This document shows, piece after piece, positions 1 to 6,683 of a stretch of 10,846 nt of DNA. Position 1 is the stretch's first letter, and the number at the start of each line of letters is the position of its first letter. The notes beneath the pieces are model-generated. The model had not been told where the DNA came from, did no database searches, and worked only from the letters and a program-made list of their open reading frames with translations. The position numbers and the translations under genes are program-made. This DNA comes from UBA9547 sp043769845 (lineage in GTDB: Bacteria; Bacteroidota; Bacteroidia; Cytophagales; UBA9547), in contig JAYVIX010000374.1 in NCBI GenBank assembly GCA_043769845.1, positions 1 through 10,846 of the forward strand, read 5' to 3'.

Positions 1-329
1 AAATAATGAACTATAGTAGGAGAGTAGCCAGTCGATTTTAGTATTTCTATCTGATTTAGAGATGCTTCTGATTGCTGAAAGCTACCTGCTACTATATAAA
101 ATTCCCCACTCTGGCATTGATTTATATTGTTCCTTGAGGCTTTGGAAAGTTTGCCGGTATCATCTATTGTCAAAAAAGATTCAGGAAAATCCAAAGCACT
201 CAATTCTTTCATTCTCGAAGCTCCTTTATGCAATTTGTCAATCACAGGAATGCCTCGGCCTATCTGTTTAGTCGAGATAATTTGCCCCGATTCGAAACTG
301 CATTCCAAAATCGAGGCAATGGTTATTGG
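1..329 (-). pseudogene. SPOR-domain protein fragment (C-terminal part, runs off left edge)
   Basis: An open minus-strand frame runs from 329 to the left edge (about 109 codons) with no ATG near its beginning; a TAG at 332-330 precedes it. The last visible 30 or so residues, near positions 100-1, contain FYIVAGSF and a following LKSTGYSP. This is the pattern of the SPOR fold, a small domain that binds denuded glycan strands of peptidoglycan and is common at the C-terminus of Bacteroidota envelope proteins. The segment before it is polar with no recognised domain. The frame overlaps the end of the CapA-like fragment at 268-330 and is offset from it by one base, so the two pieces look like parts joined out of frame, either one broken gene or two genes fused by a deletion. 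The SPOR identification is fairly safe; the gene's full nature is not visible. Confidence 0.55.
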
Positions 330-660
330 CTAGATTCACCGCGTCAAATCCAGCTTCTACCAAAATAGAAGAATAAATATTCGGGATTTTGAAACTGAAA
401 CAATGTTTTTCTGATTTGCAATTTTTAGTTGGAAGTTTGCCATTCAAAAGTACGCCCTCTAGGTTTCCTGTTGTATAGTCAGCTTTTTTGAGAGTAGGGG
501 CTACATTGTCGAAAAGAGTTTTCCAGTTTTTCAGAGGTAAGTAACTGCTGTCTGGAAAGGAAGTGCCAGGCATAATGTTACCAACAAAATTTAAGGTAAT
601 TGTTTGGCTAAAAGAGAAACTAAATATGAATACAAATGCGAATGTTATTTTGCGTTTCAA
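268..660 (-). pseudogene. CapA/PGA-type capsule protein, N-terminal fragment
   Basis: Encodes 130 residues. Residues 1-19 are a signal peptide (basic MKRK, then a Phe-rich hydrophobic core ending SFSQ), so the product would be exported. The rest matches the start of the CapA family, metallophosphatase-like proteins linked to poly-gamma-glutamate or capsule synthesis: LNFVGNIMPG (23-32), GNLEGVL (65-71) and VNLANNHCLDFG (108-119). Intact members are usually about 300-400 residues, so roughly two thirds is missing; the frame stops 11 residues after the NNH motif. The first motif usually reads GDIM and here reads GNIM (N28), so a probable metal ligand is lost. The adjoining frame carries a SPOR domain instead of the rest of CapA. 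A translated secreted stub is possible, but a decayed gene is more likely. Confidence 0.7.
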
Positions 661-721
661 TTGTAGTTAGGTTTCGAAAGAGATTAAGAAAAGAGGCAAT
701 TTGGGTAATATTTTATTTAAG

Positions 722-762
722 ACAAAAAGACTCATTAATATCGAATTAATGAGTCTTTTTGT
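722..762 (-). terminator. Rho-independent, potentially bidirectional terminator
   Basis: Perfect inverted repeat with 18-bp arms 722-739 and 745-762 and the 5-base loop ATCGA. Arms read ACAAAAAGACTCATTAAT and its exact complement, so both strands end in a U-rich run after a stable stem. It lies 23 bp past the stop codon of the minus-strand vWA gene and 61 bp before the CapA-like start, so it most likely ends vWA transcription and insulates the two. Confidence 0.85.
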
Positions 763-785
763 TAATGATATAAACAAATTTAATT

Positions 786-2015
786 TTACAATTTCGCTTT
801 TCCCTTCAAGTTGATTTTCTTTTTAGCAGCTTGCTTTTTTACATTTTCATAAATCGTATAGTCAAACGAATTTTCAACTTCTTCTTTGTTCTTCTTTTTT
901 AGTTCACTGTCTAAAAAGGCTTTCCGCTGATCAATCAGTAGTTTTAAATTGGTGGAAATGCGGTCTCTTTGTTTGATTTTTTCATTTAAGAATATAGCTC
1001 TCTCAGCGGTATTCATTTTAGCCATTTCGTCTGGTAACTTTTCTTCAGCGATTGTATTTAGGTTTACTTTGCCTTCTTTGAAATCGTTAAGTAGTTCATT
1101 TGTACCTAAATAAGATTCTTTGCCGGTTTTGGTATCTATGTTGTATTCGGCACGTCTGGCGGCAGTAGAAGTAGAAATATTGGCTTTTAATTTACTGCTT
1201 TGAATCGTCTTTTCGGATTGTTTCTTTTTCTCGGTAGTCGATCCATAATACATTCTGGTGTTGTCCATTTCTGAGGATAGTTCTGCAATCTTATCGTCAT
1301 AAGGCGTTTCTACAGTCATATTATTTGCATTCATGTCTACTTGAATAAAGTCGCCTTGGGAGCAACTGGCAATTTTTTTCCAAATGCTTTTTGCTTCCGA
1401 ATCGTTTCCCATTAAAATGGTATTGAGCACGACCTCCTTTTTCTGAGCGATGAGACAAGATTGTGTGTATTTTATATCATCAGAATAATCCATGTGTGGC
1501 GGTTGGTCGCCCACCAAGAAAACACTTTTAAAAGTAGAGGAATCATTGCTCCATTCCATTTTAGTAATTGCCTCGTTTAGTCCCTGATTGACACTTTCTG
1601 GCGAATCGCCACCACCATCGGCAGCAATTGCCATCAGTTGTTCGTACACATTGTCGATATCGGCCGAAAGTGGAATACGTTTCGTCACAAATTCATCTCC
1701 TTTGTCGCGATAAAAAACCAAACCAACTTCTACCGTAGTAGAATCAGCCTGAGCAAAACTGCTTGCAATCGACCAAATTTTTTCTTTTGCCGCACCAATC
1801 AGACCTCCCATACTTCCTGTGGCATCTAGCGCAAATACTACTTGTATTTTTTTATTTCCATTTTTACTTTGTGGCTCTTGAATTACTTGAGTTGTTTCTA
1901 TCTCTCTCGGTGTGGCCTGTACTTGTTCCGTTCGATTTGAAGTGTAAAAACCTATTGCTGATATTCCTAAAACAATAGCGGTGCTGCTTCCTAGTATTTT
2001 TTTGAAATTGCTCAT
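786..2015 (-). CDS. Membrane-anchored or secreted von Willebrand factor A (vWA) domain protein
   Basis: 409 residues from the ATG at 2015. The frame stays open upstream to 2147, but those 44 residues look non-coding, whereas MSNFKK followed by a hydrophobic stretch (about residues 8-26) makes a good signal peptide or anchor. The vWA domain spans about residues 55-230. Its metal-ion-dependent adhesion site is visible: DATGS (D64, T66, S68), the later GGGDSPESV loop, and GDQPPH with D170. This GD.PPH form is typical of a bacterial vWA subfamily of unknown ligand. The C-terminal half (about 240-409) is charged, rich in Lys and Glu, probably helical or coiled-coil, with no recognised domain. It likely binds a protein partner at the cell surface or in the periplasm. 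It diverges from the RNA ligase gene, ends at a strong terminator, and no functional link to the neighbours is evident. Confidence 0.8.
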   Translation of the reverse strand: MSNFKKILGSSTAIVLGISAIGFYTSNRTEQVQATPREIETTQVIQEPQSKNGNKKIQVVFALDATGSMGGLIGAAKEKIWSIASSFAQADSTTVEVGLVFYRDKGDEFVTKRIPLSADIDNVYEQLMAIAADGGGDSPESVNQGLNEAITKMEWSNDSSTFKSVFLVGDQPPHMDYSDDIKYTQSCLIAQKKEVVLNTILMGNDSEAKSIWKKIASCSQGDFIQVDMNANNMTVETPYDDKIAELSSEMDNTRMYYGSTTEKKKQSEKTIQSSKLKANISTSTAARRAEYNIDTKTGKESYLGTNELLNDFKEGKVNLNTIAEEKLPDEMAKMNTAERAIFLNEKIKQRDRISTNLKLLIDQRKAFLDSELKKKNKEEVENSFDYTIYENVKKQAAKKKINLKGKAKL

Positions 2016-2203
2016 TGTGATATGATTTATGCACAATGATAGAATGTATAATTTGCGTCTGAAATCTAGACTTAGTGTATCTATATTTCTACTTAGTGAA
2101 AGTGTCGTTTGAATGAGTTTTTGAAAGGTTTTTAAAATATATTCCACTGCGCAGAAACCTTGCGCACTAGCCTCGCATCTTTGTCAGCATAAAGAGAAAG
2201 CAC

Positions 2204-3223
2204 ATGAATCTGACTTTGCTACACGAGATGATTGCCCAAGACTATGTGAAGGTGACCAAACACCCCGAACATGCCTTGTACATTTACAACTACACGCCAA
2301 AAGCACAATACGACCGTGTGTGGAACGAGTGTACTTTGGCTTGTCGCGGTTTAATTATGGATACTTCCTATAACTTGGTGGCTCGTCCGTTCCAGAAGTT
2401 CTTCAATCTGGGCGAGATGGCAGACCAAGCTATTCCAAGCGAGCCATTCGAAGTGTACGAAAAAATGGATGGCTCATTGGGTATTTTGTATTGGGCGGGC
2501 GATATGCCAAAAATAGCGACAAGAGGCGCTTTTATGAGCGAGCAAGCCATCAAAGCCTCCCAAATGTTGCATTCGGAATACCAACATGCTATCGACAAGC
2601 TAGATAAAAACTATACCTACCTCTTCGAAATCATTTATCCAGAGAACAGGATCGTGATCGATTATGGAGCAAAGCAGGAATTGGTCTTGTTAGCCATCAC
2701 CGAAACGGCTACTGGACTAGAATTGCCTTTGCACGACCTTGGTTTTCCTTTGGTCAAACATTTCCATGGCCTGAACGATTTGCATGCACTCAAGGAAAAG
2801 GAGGAAGACAACAAAGAAGGGTTTGTGGTGAAGTTCAAAAGTGGTTACCGCCTAAAGGTAAAGTTTGAGGAATACCAACGCATCCATCGAATCGTGACGG
2901 GCATTTCCAATAAGGACATCTGGGAATACCTAAAAGACGGCAAAGACTTGCTTTCCATTTTGGATCGTGTGCCAGACGAGTTTTACGATTGGGTGAAAGA
3001 AACCAAGGCTAAGCTCTTGAAAGAATATGCCAACATTGAGACCATTGCCAAAAACGAATTCAAGATTATAGGGGAGGAGAGAAAAGAAACCGCTTTGTAT
3101 TTTCAAACCTGTTCTTATCCTGCTATTTTGTTCAAAATGCTGGACGGCAAATCGTACGATGAAGTGATCTGGAAAATGATCAAACCAAAGTTTGAGAAAC
3201 CGTTTAAAAGAGCAGAAAGCTAA
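2204..3223 (+). CDS. T4 RNA ligase 1-like (Rnl1 family) ATP-dependent RNA ligase
   Basis: 339 residues. Rnl1 enzymes use ATP to seal 3'-OH and 5'-phosphate RNA ends through a lysine-AMP intermediate, classically repairing tRNA anticodon-loop breaks. The nucleotidyltransferase motifs are present in order: CRG (R48), motif I KMDGSLG with nucleophile K87, motif III YLFEIIYPENRIVIDY (139-154, E142), motif IV EGFVVKF (205-211) and motif V RLKVKFEEY (216-224). The PENRIVI segment is characteristic of the T4 Rnl1 subgroup rather than Rnl2 or DNA ligases. About 100 helical residues follow, as in Rnl1 C-terminal domains; T4 Rnl1 has 374 residues. The next plus-strand gene is a T4-type Pnkp, so ligase and end-healing enzyme form a repair pair, probably one operon despite a 180-bp structured spacer. 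All catalytic residues look intact. Confidence 0.92.
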   Translation: MNLTLLHEMIAQDYVKVTKHPEHALYIYNYTPKAQYDRVWNECTLACRGLIMDTSYNLVARPFQKFFNLGEMADQAIPSEPFEVYEKMDGSLGILYWAGDMPKIATRGAFMSEQAIKASQMLHSEYQHAIDKLDKNYTYLFEIIYPENRIVIDYGAKQELVLLAITETATGLELPLHDLGFPLVKHFHGLNDLHALKEKEEDNKEGFVVKFKSGYRLKVKFEEYQRIHRIVTGISNKDIWEYLKDGKDLLSILDRVPDEFYDWVKETKAKLLKEYANIETIAKNEFKIIGEERKETALYFQTCSYPAILFKMLDGKSYDEVIWKMIKPKFEKPFKRAES

Positions 3224-3396
3224 AGGGCAAAAGCTGAAAGCGTTGAGCGCACCTCTAAAAACCTCATTTCCGCTAATCATTTCTCCTTCGGGGAAACAGG
3301 AATGGGGCTTTAAAAAACAAATTTGAGGTTTTTAGAGAAACCCATTGAAACTAAAATTTAAAAAAGCCTTCTGCCTTGAGCTTTTGGCTTTAAGCT
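3218..3396 (+). repeat. Nested inverted-repeat element between ligase and Pnkp genes
   Basis: This spacer folds on itself at several levels. Outer arms are 3218-3235 and 3379-3396 (AGCTAAAGGGCAAAAGCT against AGCTTTTGGCTTTAAGCT, imperfect). Inner arms are 3253-3266 and 3324-3337 (CTCTAAAAACCTCA and its perfect complement). Further in, CATTTCC (3265-3271) faces GGAATG (3299-3304), and an apical hairpin sits at 3280-3296 around a TTC loop. The outer left arm overlaps the last codons of the ligase. It could be a dispersed MITE/REP-like element or an RNA structure that sets ligase against Pnkp expression. No protein is encoded. Confidence 0.5.
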
Positions 3397-3403
3397 AAAG
3401 AAA

Positions 3404-4285
3404 ATGAAAACAGTATTGATATTAAAAGGCTTGCCAGCAAGTGGAAAATCGACCTACGCCAAGCAACTGGTGGACGAGAATCCTGGCCAGTACAAACGTC
3501 TGAACAAGGACGAACTACGCGCCATGCTCGACAATAGTCACCACACCACGGCCAACGAGAAGTTTGTGGAAAAGGTGCGTGACATGATGTTGGTTGAAGC
3601 CTTGAAAGCAGGCAAACATGTGGTGATAGACGACACCAACCTGACAGACCGACCAGTAGAACGCATCACCCAAGTGGTACAAAACTATGTGAAGGAAACA
3701 GGCGATCAGGTAAAATTGGAAATGAAAGAAATCGGCACTTCACTGCAAGAATGTTTGGATCGAGATGCTGTTCGTGAAAAGAAAGTGGGTAAAAACGTAA
3801 TCCTACGAATGTACAAGCAACATGTACTAGGAGACGAACGTGGCCCACATTATAAAGTGCAGAACAAGGATTTGCCACCAGCCATCATCTGCGACTTGGA
3901 CGGCACATTGGCTATTCTGAAAGGAAGAAGCCCTTTTGACCACCAAGCGTGCGAGTTTGACGATGCGAACGAACCTATTGTGGAATTGGCCAAAACCTAT
4001 CAGCAACTGGGCAATGCACTTATCCTGATGTCGGGTCGAGAAGAAAAGGCGAGGGAAGCCACCGAAAGATGGTTGGCCAATAATAGAATCACGTACCAAG
4101 CCCTGTACATGCGAGCTACTGGCGACCAACGAAAAGATGCAGTCGTCAAAAAAGAACTGTTCGAAAACCATGTACAGAACCACTACTACATCCGCTTTGT
4201 CCTAGACGACCGTGACCAAGTAGTAGACTTGTGGAGATTAGAACTAGGCTTGCCATGTTTGCAAGTGAACTATGGGGATTTTTGA
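3404..4285 (+). CDS. T4-type polynucleotide 5'-kinase / 3'-phosphatase (Pnkp)
   Basis: 293 residues, close to the 301 of phage T4 Pnkp and in the same domain order. The N-terminal kinase (about 1-155) has the P-loop GLPASGKST (9-17; K15, S16), the catalytic-type NKDE (34-37, D36) and DDTNL (76-80). The C-terminal HAD phosphatase (about 158-293) has DLDGTL (D164 nucleophile, D166), SGRE (210-213), GDQRKD (240-245) and LDDRDQVV (267-274), and ends YGDF, closely mirroring the T4 end. The enzyme removes 3'-phosphates or 2',3'-cyclic phosphates and phosphorylates 5'-OH ends, producing the ends that the upstream Rnl1 ligase joins. The ATG start aligns with the T4 N-terminus. It is likely cotranscribed with the ligase. 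No key residue appears missing. Confidence 0.95.
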   Translation: MKTVLILKGLPASGKSTYAKQLVDENPGQYKRLNKDELRAMLDNSHHTTANEKFVEKVRDMMLVEALKAGKHVVIDDTNLTDRPVERITQVVQNYVKETGDQVKLEMKEIGTSLQECLDRDAVREKKVGKNVILRMYKQHVLGDERGPHYKVQNKDLPPAIICDLDGTLAILKGRSPFDHQACEFDDANEPIVELAKTYQQLGNALILMSGREEKAREATERWLANNRITYQALYMRATGDQRKDAVVKKELFENHVQNHYYIRFVLDDRDQVVDLWRLELGLPCLQVNYGDF

Positions 4286-4294
4286 AAGTAATGC

Positions 4295-4327
4295 AACCTT
4301 GTAAGGGTTCAAAACCCTTACAAGGTT
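4295..4327. repeat. 15-bp-arm palindrome between Pnkp and RlaP fragment
   Basis: AACCTTGTAAGGGTT (4295-4309) and its exact reverse complement (4313-4327) enclose a 3-base loop. The hexamer ATGCAA occurs at both borders (4291-4296 and 4329-4334) in direct orientation, which could be a short target duplication or chance. It lies in the 56-bp gap before the RlaP start. There is no U-run, so it is a poor terminator; a REP-like palindromic unit or an mRNA-stabilising hairpin is more likely. Confidence 0.6.
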
Positions 4328-4341
4328 TATGCAATAGAGCA

Positions 4342-4554
4342 ATGAAATTTGAAACGATACACGACCAACAAAAACACGTCTTTCTTCAATGCATTAGCGG
4401 TAGCAAGGCGTATGGCTTAAACACTCCGACTTCTGACACGGATATTCGAGGTGTGTTTATATTGCCCTATGCAGAATTTTATGGCTTGCATTACACCGAT
4501 CAAGTAGCCAATCCAAGTAACGATATCGTTTACTACGAGTTGAAGCCCAGCTGA
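4342..4554 (+). pseudogene. RlaP-like nucleotidyltransferase, truncated N-terminal fragment
   Basis: 70 residues from the ATG at 4342. The sequence ISGSKAYGLNTPTSDTDIRGVFILP (residues 18-42) carries the DNA-polymerase-beta-type signature GS followed by the metal-binding pair D32 and D34, and DIVYYEL (61-67) is also typical. This is the start of the predicted nucleotidyltransferase family RlaP (PF10127), described by comparative genomics as associated with RNA ligases in RNA-repair operons, which matches the ligase and Pnkp upstream. Full-length members are roughly 250-350 residues. Here the similarity stops abruptly after YYELK at about 4543 and the frame ends within four codons, so the third acidic residue and the rest of the fold are missing. 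It is probably inactive. The break coincides with the start of an unrelated open frame. Confidence 0.78.
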
Positions 4555-4951
4555 AATCTACAAACTAGAAACCTCTGATCAGAACACTTCTTTGCGATTT
4601 CTTGTAGTGACGCGAGCGGGCTGTTTTTTATTTCGTCCTGAATTATGGCAAATAAAGGAATGTAGTCCTCTTTTTGCGGAAGACATTGAAGTGACAAGCG
4701 CCAAATTTATTGTAGAAAATGCAGTGGTTATTACAGATGATACTAGGGCAATAGTCTATGATATTCAGTACGATACGCCTGAAATATTGATGCAGTGCGA
4801 GACGAATTCAAAAATTATGTCCATCCTGTCTACCTCCCAACGCAACCAATTCGCCTTGTTGGAAGAGGATGGAAAGAAATCCACCTTTAAATTTCAGGAA
4901 TTAAAACTTACCAGAACTTCCACCAAGGTTTTTTGTCAGGTGCATTTTTGA
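4544..4951 (+). pseudogene. C-terminal remnant of an unidentified beta-rich protein
   Basis: A frame open from just after a TGA at 4541-4543 to the TGA at 4949-4951, about 135 codons, with no ATG at its start; the first possible initiator is a TTG at 4592. The translation looks genuinely protein-like, with alternating hydrophobic and polar residues such as KFIVENAVVITDD, AIVYDIQY and NQFALLEEDGKKSTFKF, which suggests short beta-strands as in WD40-type propellers. That assignment is inference; no definite family is recognised. It begins exactly where RlaP similarity ends and in a different frame, so it reads as the tail of another plus-strand gene brought here by a deletion. Its last 44 bases overlap the 3' end of the reverse transcriptase gene tail to tail. 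Confidence 0.4.
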
Positions 4952-6413
4952 GTGCCTCTTGTTGCTCCTTAGTTTGTTGCGATTTTGGTTTGTGCCTTAT
5001 TTGATGCTTGAAGTCGTGTTTAATCAAAATGGCTTTCACACGGGTTTTGAGAGGAAGGCCTTTTATCGGATCGACCATGTATACAAAGTTGGCGTAGCCT
5101 TGTATGGAAGGCAGTAAATTGCGTGCATTGTTCCAATGTTTCCCTTGTAGCGTTCCTTCCTTTTCGATTTGGTAAAGCAAGGCTCTGAAACGATCCAATT
5201 CTTTGGCATCGACCCCTAGTTTGTCGTTCACTACAATACCAGTTACTTCCTTTCGGTTGCCTTTGCGCAGTATTTTTAACTTTTCAGGATGCAAAACAAA
5301 ATCTTCGTCTTTTAATATCTTCCTAATATTGGACAAAAGCTGATGAGCTTGTTTGCTGGCATCTCCTTTGGCAGAGAAAGTAAGGTCGTCCGCGTATCTG
5401 GTATAGAGGAAATCATACTTCTTAGACAAACCTAATAGTCTGGCATCCAGTTTTCGGCAAATCAGATTGGTAATAGCGGGGCTTGTTGGAGCGCCTTGTG
5501 GAAGTTTTCGTTCCGAGACTGCAACGAAATATCTTTTGCCGTCCAATTCCACTTCGTCAGTCTCTGGTTCTGTACAGATTATGGCAAAGATGGTAGCGAA
5601 TTTTTCAGAGTATCCGAGGCTTTTAAATAAGCCTTTTACCCGAGGATATGAAATCGAAGGAAAAAAATCTTTCAGGTCGAGGTTGAGAAGCACATCTGAT
5701 TGAAGATGTGGCTGTGCATTGGTCACAATGCTTTTTTTTCTTACAAACCCGTTGGCTGCTTCATGAAGTTCCAACTTGTTTAGAACCGATTCCAAGATCC
5801 AATGTTGGGCACTCTTGAGCCGAGGCATCGGTGCCGAGATGGTACGGCTGCCTCCCGTTTTTTTCGGAATATTGAATTTGCGGTAATGGTTGATGGCACT
5901 TACTTCTCTACTGAAAGACAGAAAGCGGAGTTCGGAAACGGTAATTCCCATGGCTTCTGCCAGTTCTTCTTCTGAAGAGAATGGAGTCAATCCATGTTTT
6001 GATAGTCTTTCGGTATTATGATCAGTTTCGTTCAGTCTATTGGAAACGCCTTCTCCAAGAAAAGTGATGAGCTTGGCATTTCTTTCTTTCCAGTTTTTCG
6101 CTTTTTCCTCCTTTTGCTGAACTCTAAGAAGTTTTTTTTCTTTTCGTTTTAGTTTAGACTCCGCCAAACGGGTCTTACGCATCTCTTTGAGAGCCGCTTC
6201 ACGGTTTTGGTAAAGACGTTGTTTCTCGGTGAGTTCGTTGAATTGTTTTACTAGGTCTGCTTCTTGCAGGATGAGTTGTTCGGGATAACTTGGAGCATCT
6301 TCATTTCTTTTCCAGAAACCCAGACGAATCATTTCTTCCAATATTACCGCATCTTTGGTAGACGATTTGATGCGGTCGTACAACTGCTGTCGAGTGTCTG
6401 GCGTTTGGCTCAT
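4908..6413 (-). CDS. Retron reverse transcriptase (type XIII-like)
   Basis: 501 residues, ATG at 6413 just 13 bp after the ncRNA. It copies part of its own upstream RNA into branched msDNA. Retron hallmarks are present: NAQPH (232-236) fits the NAxxH motif of region X, and EVTGIVVN (389-396) holds the VTG triplet of region Y. Polymerase motifs are complete: FNIPKKTGGSRTI (180-192), motif A NLDLKDFFPSI with D246, QGAPTSPAITN (306-316), YADD with D342 and D343, and the motif D/E region HPEKLKI (375-381). The first 165 residues are an unusual extension for a retron RT, with a highly charged Lys/Glu coiled-coil-like stretch at about 50-115; typical retron RTs have 300-400 residues. The C-terminus is basic and ends WWKFW. 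It is last in the operon after ARM and WH-SWIM genes. Confidence 0.93.
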   Translation of the reverse strand: MSQTPDTRQQLYDRIKSSTKDAVILEEMIRLGFWKRNEDAPSYPEQLILQEADLVKQFNELTEKQRLYQNREAALKEMRKTRLAESKLKRKEKKLLRVQQKEEKAKNWKERNAKLITFLGEGVSNRLNETDHNTERLSKHGLTPFSSEEELAEAMGITVSELRFLSFSREVSAINHYRKFNIPKKTGGSRTISAPMPRLKSAQHWILESVLNKLELHEAANGFVRKKSIVTNAQPHLQSDVLLNLDLKDFFPSISYPRVKGLFKSLGYSEKFATIFAIICTEPETDEVELDGKRYFVAVSERKLPQGAPTSPAITNLICRKLDARLLGLSKKYDFLYTRYADDLTFSAKGDASKQAHQLLSNIRKILKDEDFVLHPEKLKILRKGNRKEVTGIVVNDKLGVDAKELDRFRALLYQIEKEGTLQGKHWNNARNLLPSIQGYANFVYMVDPIKGLPLKTRVKAILIKHDFKHQIRHKPKSQQTKEQQEALKNAPDKKPWWKFW

Positions 6414-6426
6414 AAATCGAAAAAAT

Positions 6427-6645
6427 GCGGTGACGGACGCCTTCGTACATTCTTAAAGACTGGATCGGTCAACTCCCGCGACACGCCTACTATACGTTAT
6501 TTCACTTCCTGGAAGTCTTCCCGGAAATGACGTATAGTAGGCAGGGTCGTACAGTAAAGAACGAGCCAGTGAAGCGTTCGTAATCTAAAAACTCGGACGG
6601 TGATACACCGCCCAGATAGCAAGGTTTTGAACGTCTCGTCACCGC
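6427..6645 (-). ncRNA. Retron msr-msd non-coding RNA
   Basis: The 257-bp gap between WH-SWIM stop and RT start is filled by a retron-like fold on the minus strand. The a1 end (6645-6632, GCGGTGACGAGACG) pairs with the a2 end (6439-6427, CGTCCGTCACCGC) over 13 bp with one bulged A. The linker after a1 contains a single G, at 6620 in a CTTGCTA context, the natural candidate for the 2'-branching guanosine. Next comes an msr stem-loop at 6613-6595 (GGGCGGTG, loop UAU, CACCGUCC), then a weaker GAACG/CGUUC stem. The msd hairpin follows: 13-bp arms 6542-6530 and 6497-6485 (GCCTACTATACGT and complement), an inner ATTTC/GAAAT step and a branched tip. The region lacks an ORF. Its position directly 5' of the RT is that of known retrons. 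Confidence 0.88.
6485..6542 (-). other. msd hairpin (template of msDNA)
   Basis: Long stem inside the msr-msd RNA: perfect 13-bp arms (6485-6497 and 6530-6542), a one-pair mismatch at 6498/6529, then a 5-bp inner stem 6499-6503/6524-6528. The tip contains ACTTCCTGGAAGT (6504-6516, plus strand), itself nearly palindromic. The msDNA made from this RNA would have the plus-strand sequence. The exact msDNA ends cannot be read from sequence alone. Confidence 0.75.
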
Positions 6646-6651
6646 TTATGA

Positions 6652-6683
6652 CAAATATAATTTTAACTTTCTATTGATTCCAA
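6652..6683 (-). promoter_or_regulatory. Bacteroidota-type promoter for the retron ncRNA and RT
   Basis: Reading the minus strand, TTG (6683-6681) is followed after 21 bp by TATATTTG (6659-6652). This fits the known Bacteroidota sigma consensus TTG-N19-21-TAnnTTTG. A start site a few bases further falls near 6646, directly at the first base of the ncRNA a1 arm. The TTG lies in the last codons of the WH-SWIM gene and the -7 box after its stop, so ncRNA and RT can be transcribed independently of the upstream effector genes. Confidence 0.75.

Noticed and set aside
2016..2147. Upstream extension of the vWA protein by 44 residues from an ATG at 2147
   Set aside because: The added residues look non-coding, and starting at 2015 gives a proper hydrophobic N-terminal signal or anchor.
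2148..2166. Repeated TGCGCA (2148-2153 and 2161-2166) as an operator before the ligase gene
   Set aside because: Six-base self-complementary words 7 bp apart can occur by chance; no further symmetry or promoter match supports a site.
2175..2186. CATCTTTG before the ligase start as a -7 promoter box
   Set aside because: It differs from TAnnTTTG at the first base and no TTG lies at the required 19-21 bp upstream.
3827..4183. Minus-strand open frame of 118 codons opposite Pnkp
   Set aside because: Lies wholly inside a confidently identified gene and shows no recognisable protein features.
4295..4327. Palindrome as a terminator after Pnkp
   Set aside because: No U-rich run follows the stem, and a same-strand gene fragment begins 15 bp later.
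4908..6413. RT as a group II intron maturase, DGR RT or CRISPR-associated RT
   Set aside because: NAxxH and VTG motifs and the adjacent msr-msd fold point to a retron. No intron domain V, template/variable repeat pair, cas gene or CRISPR array was seen.
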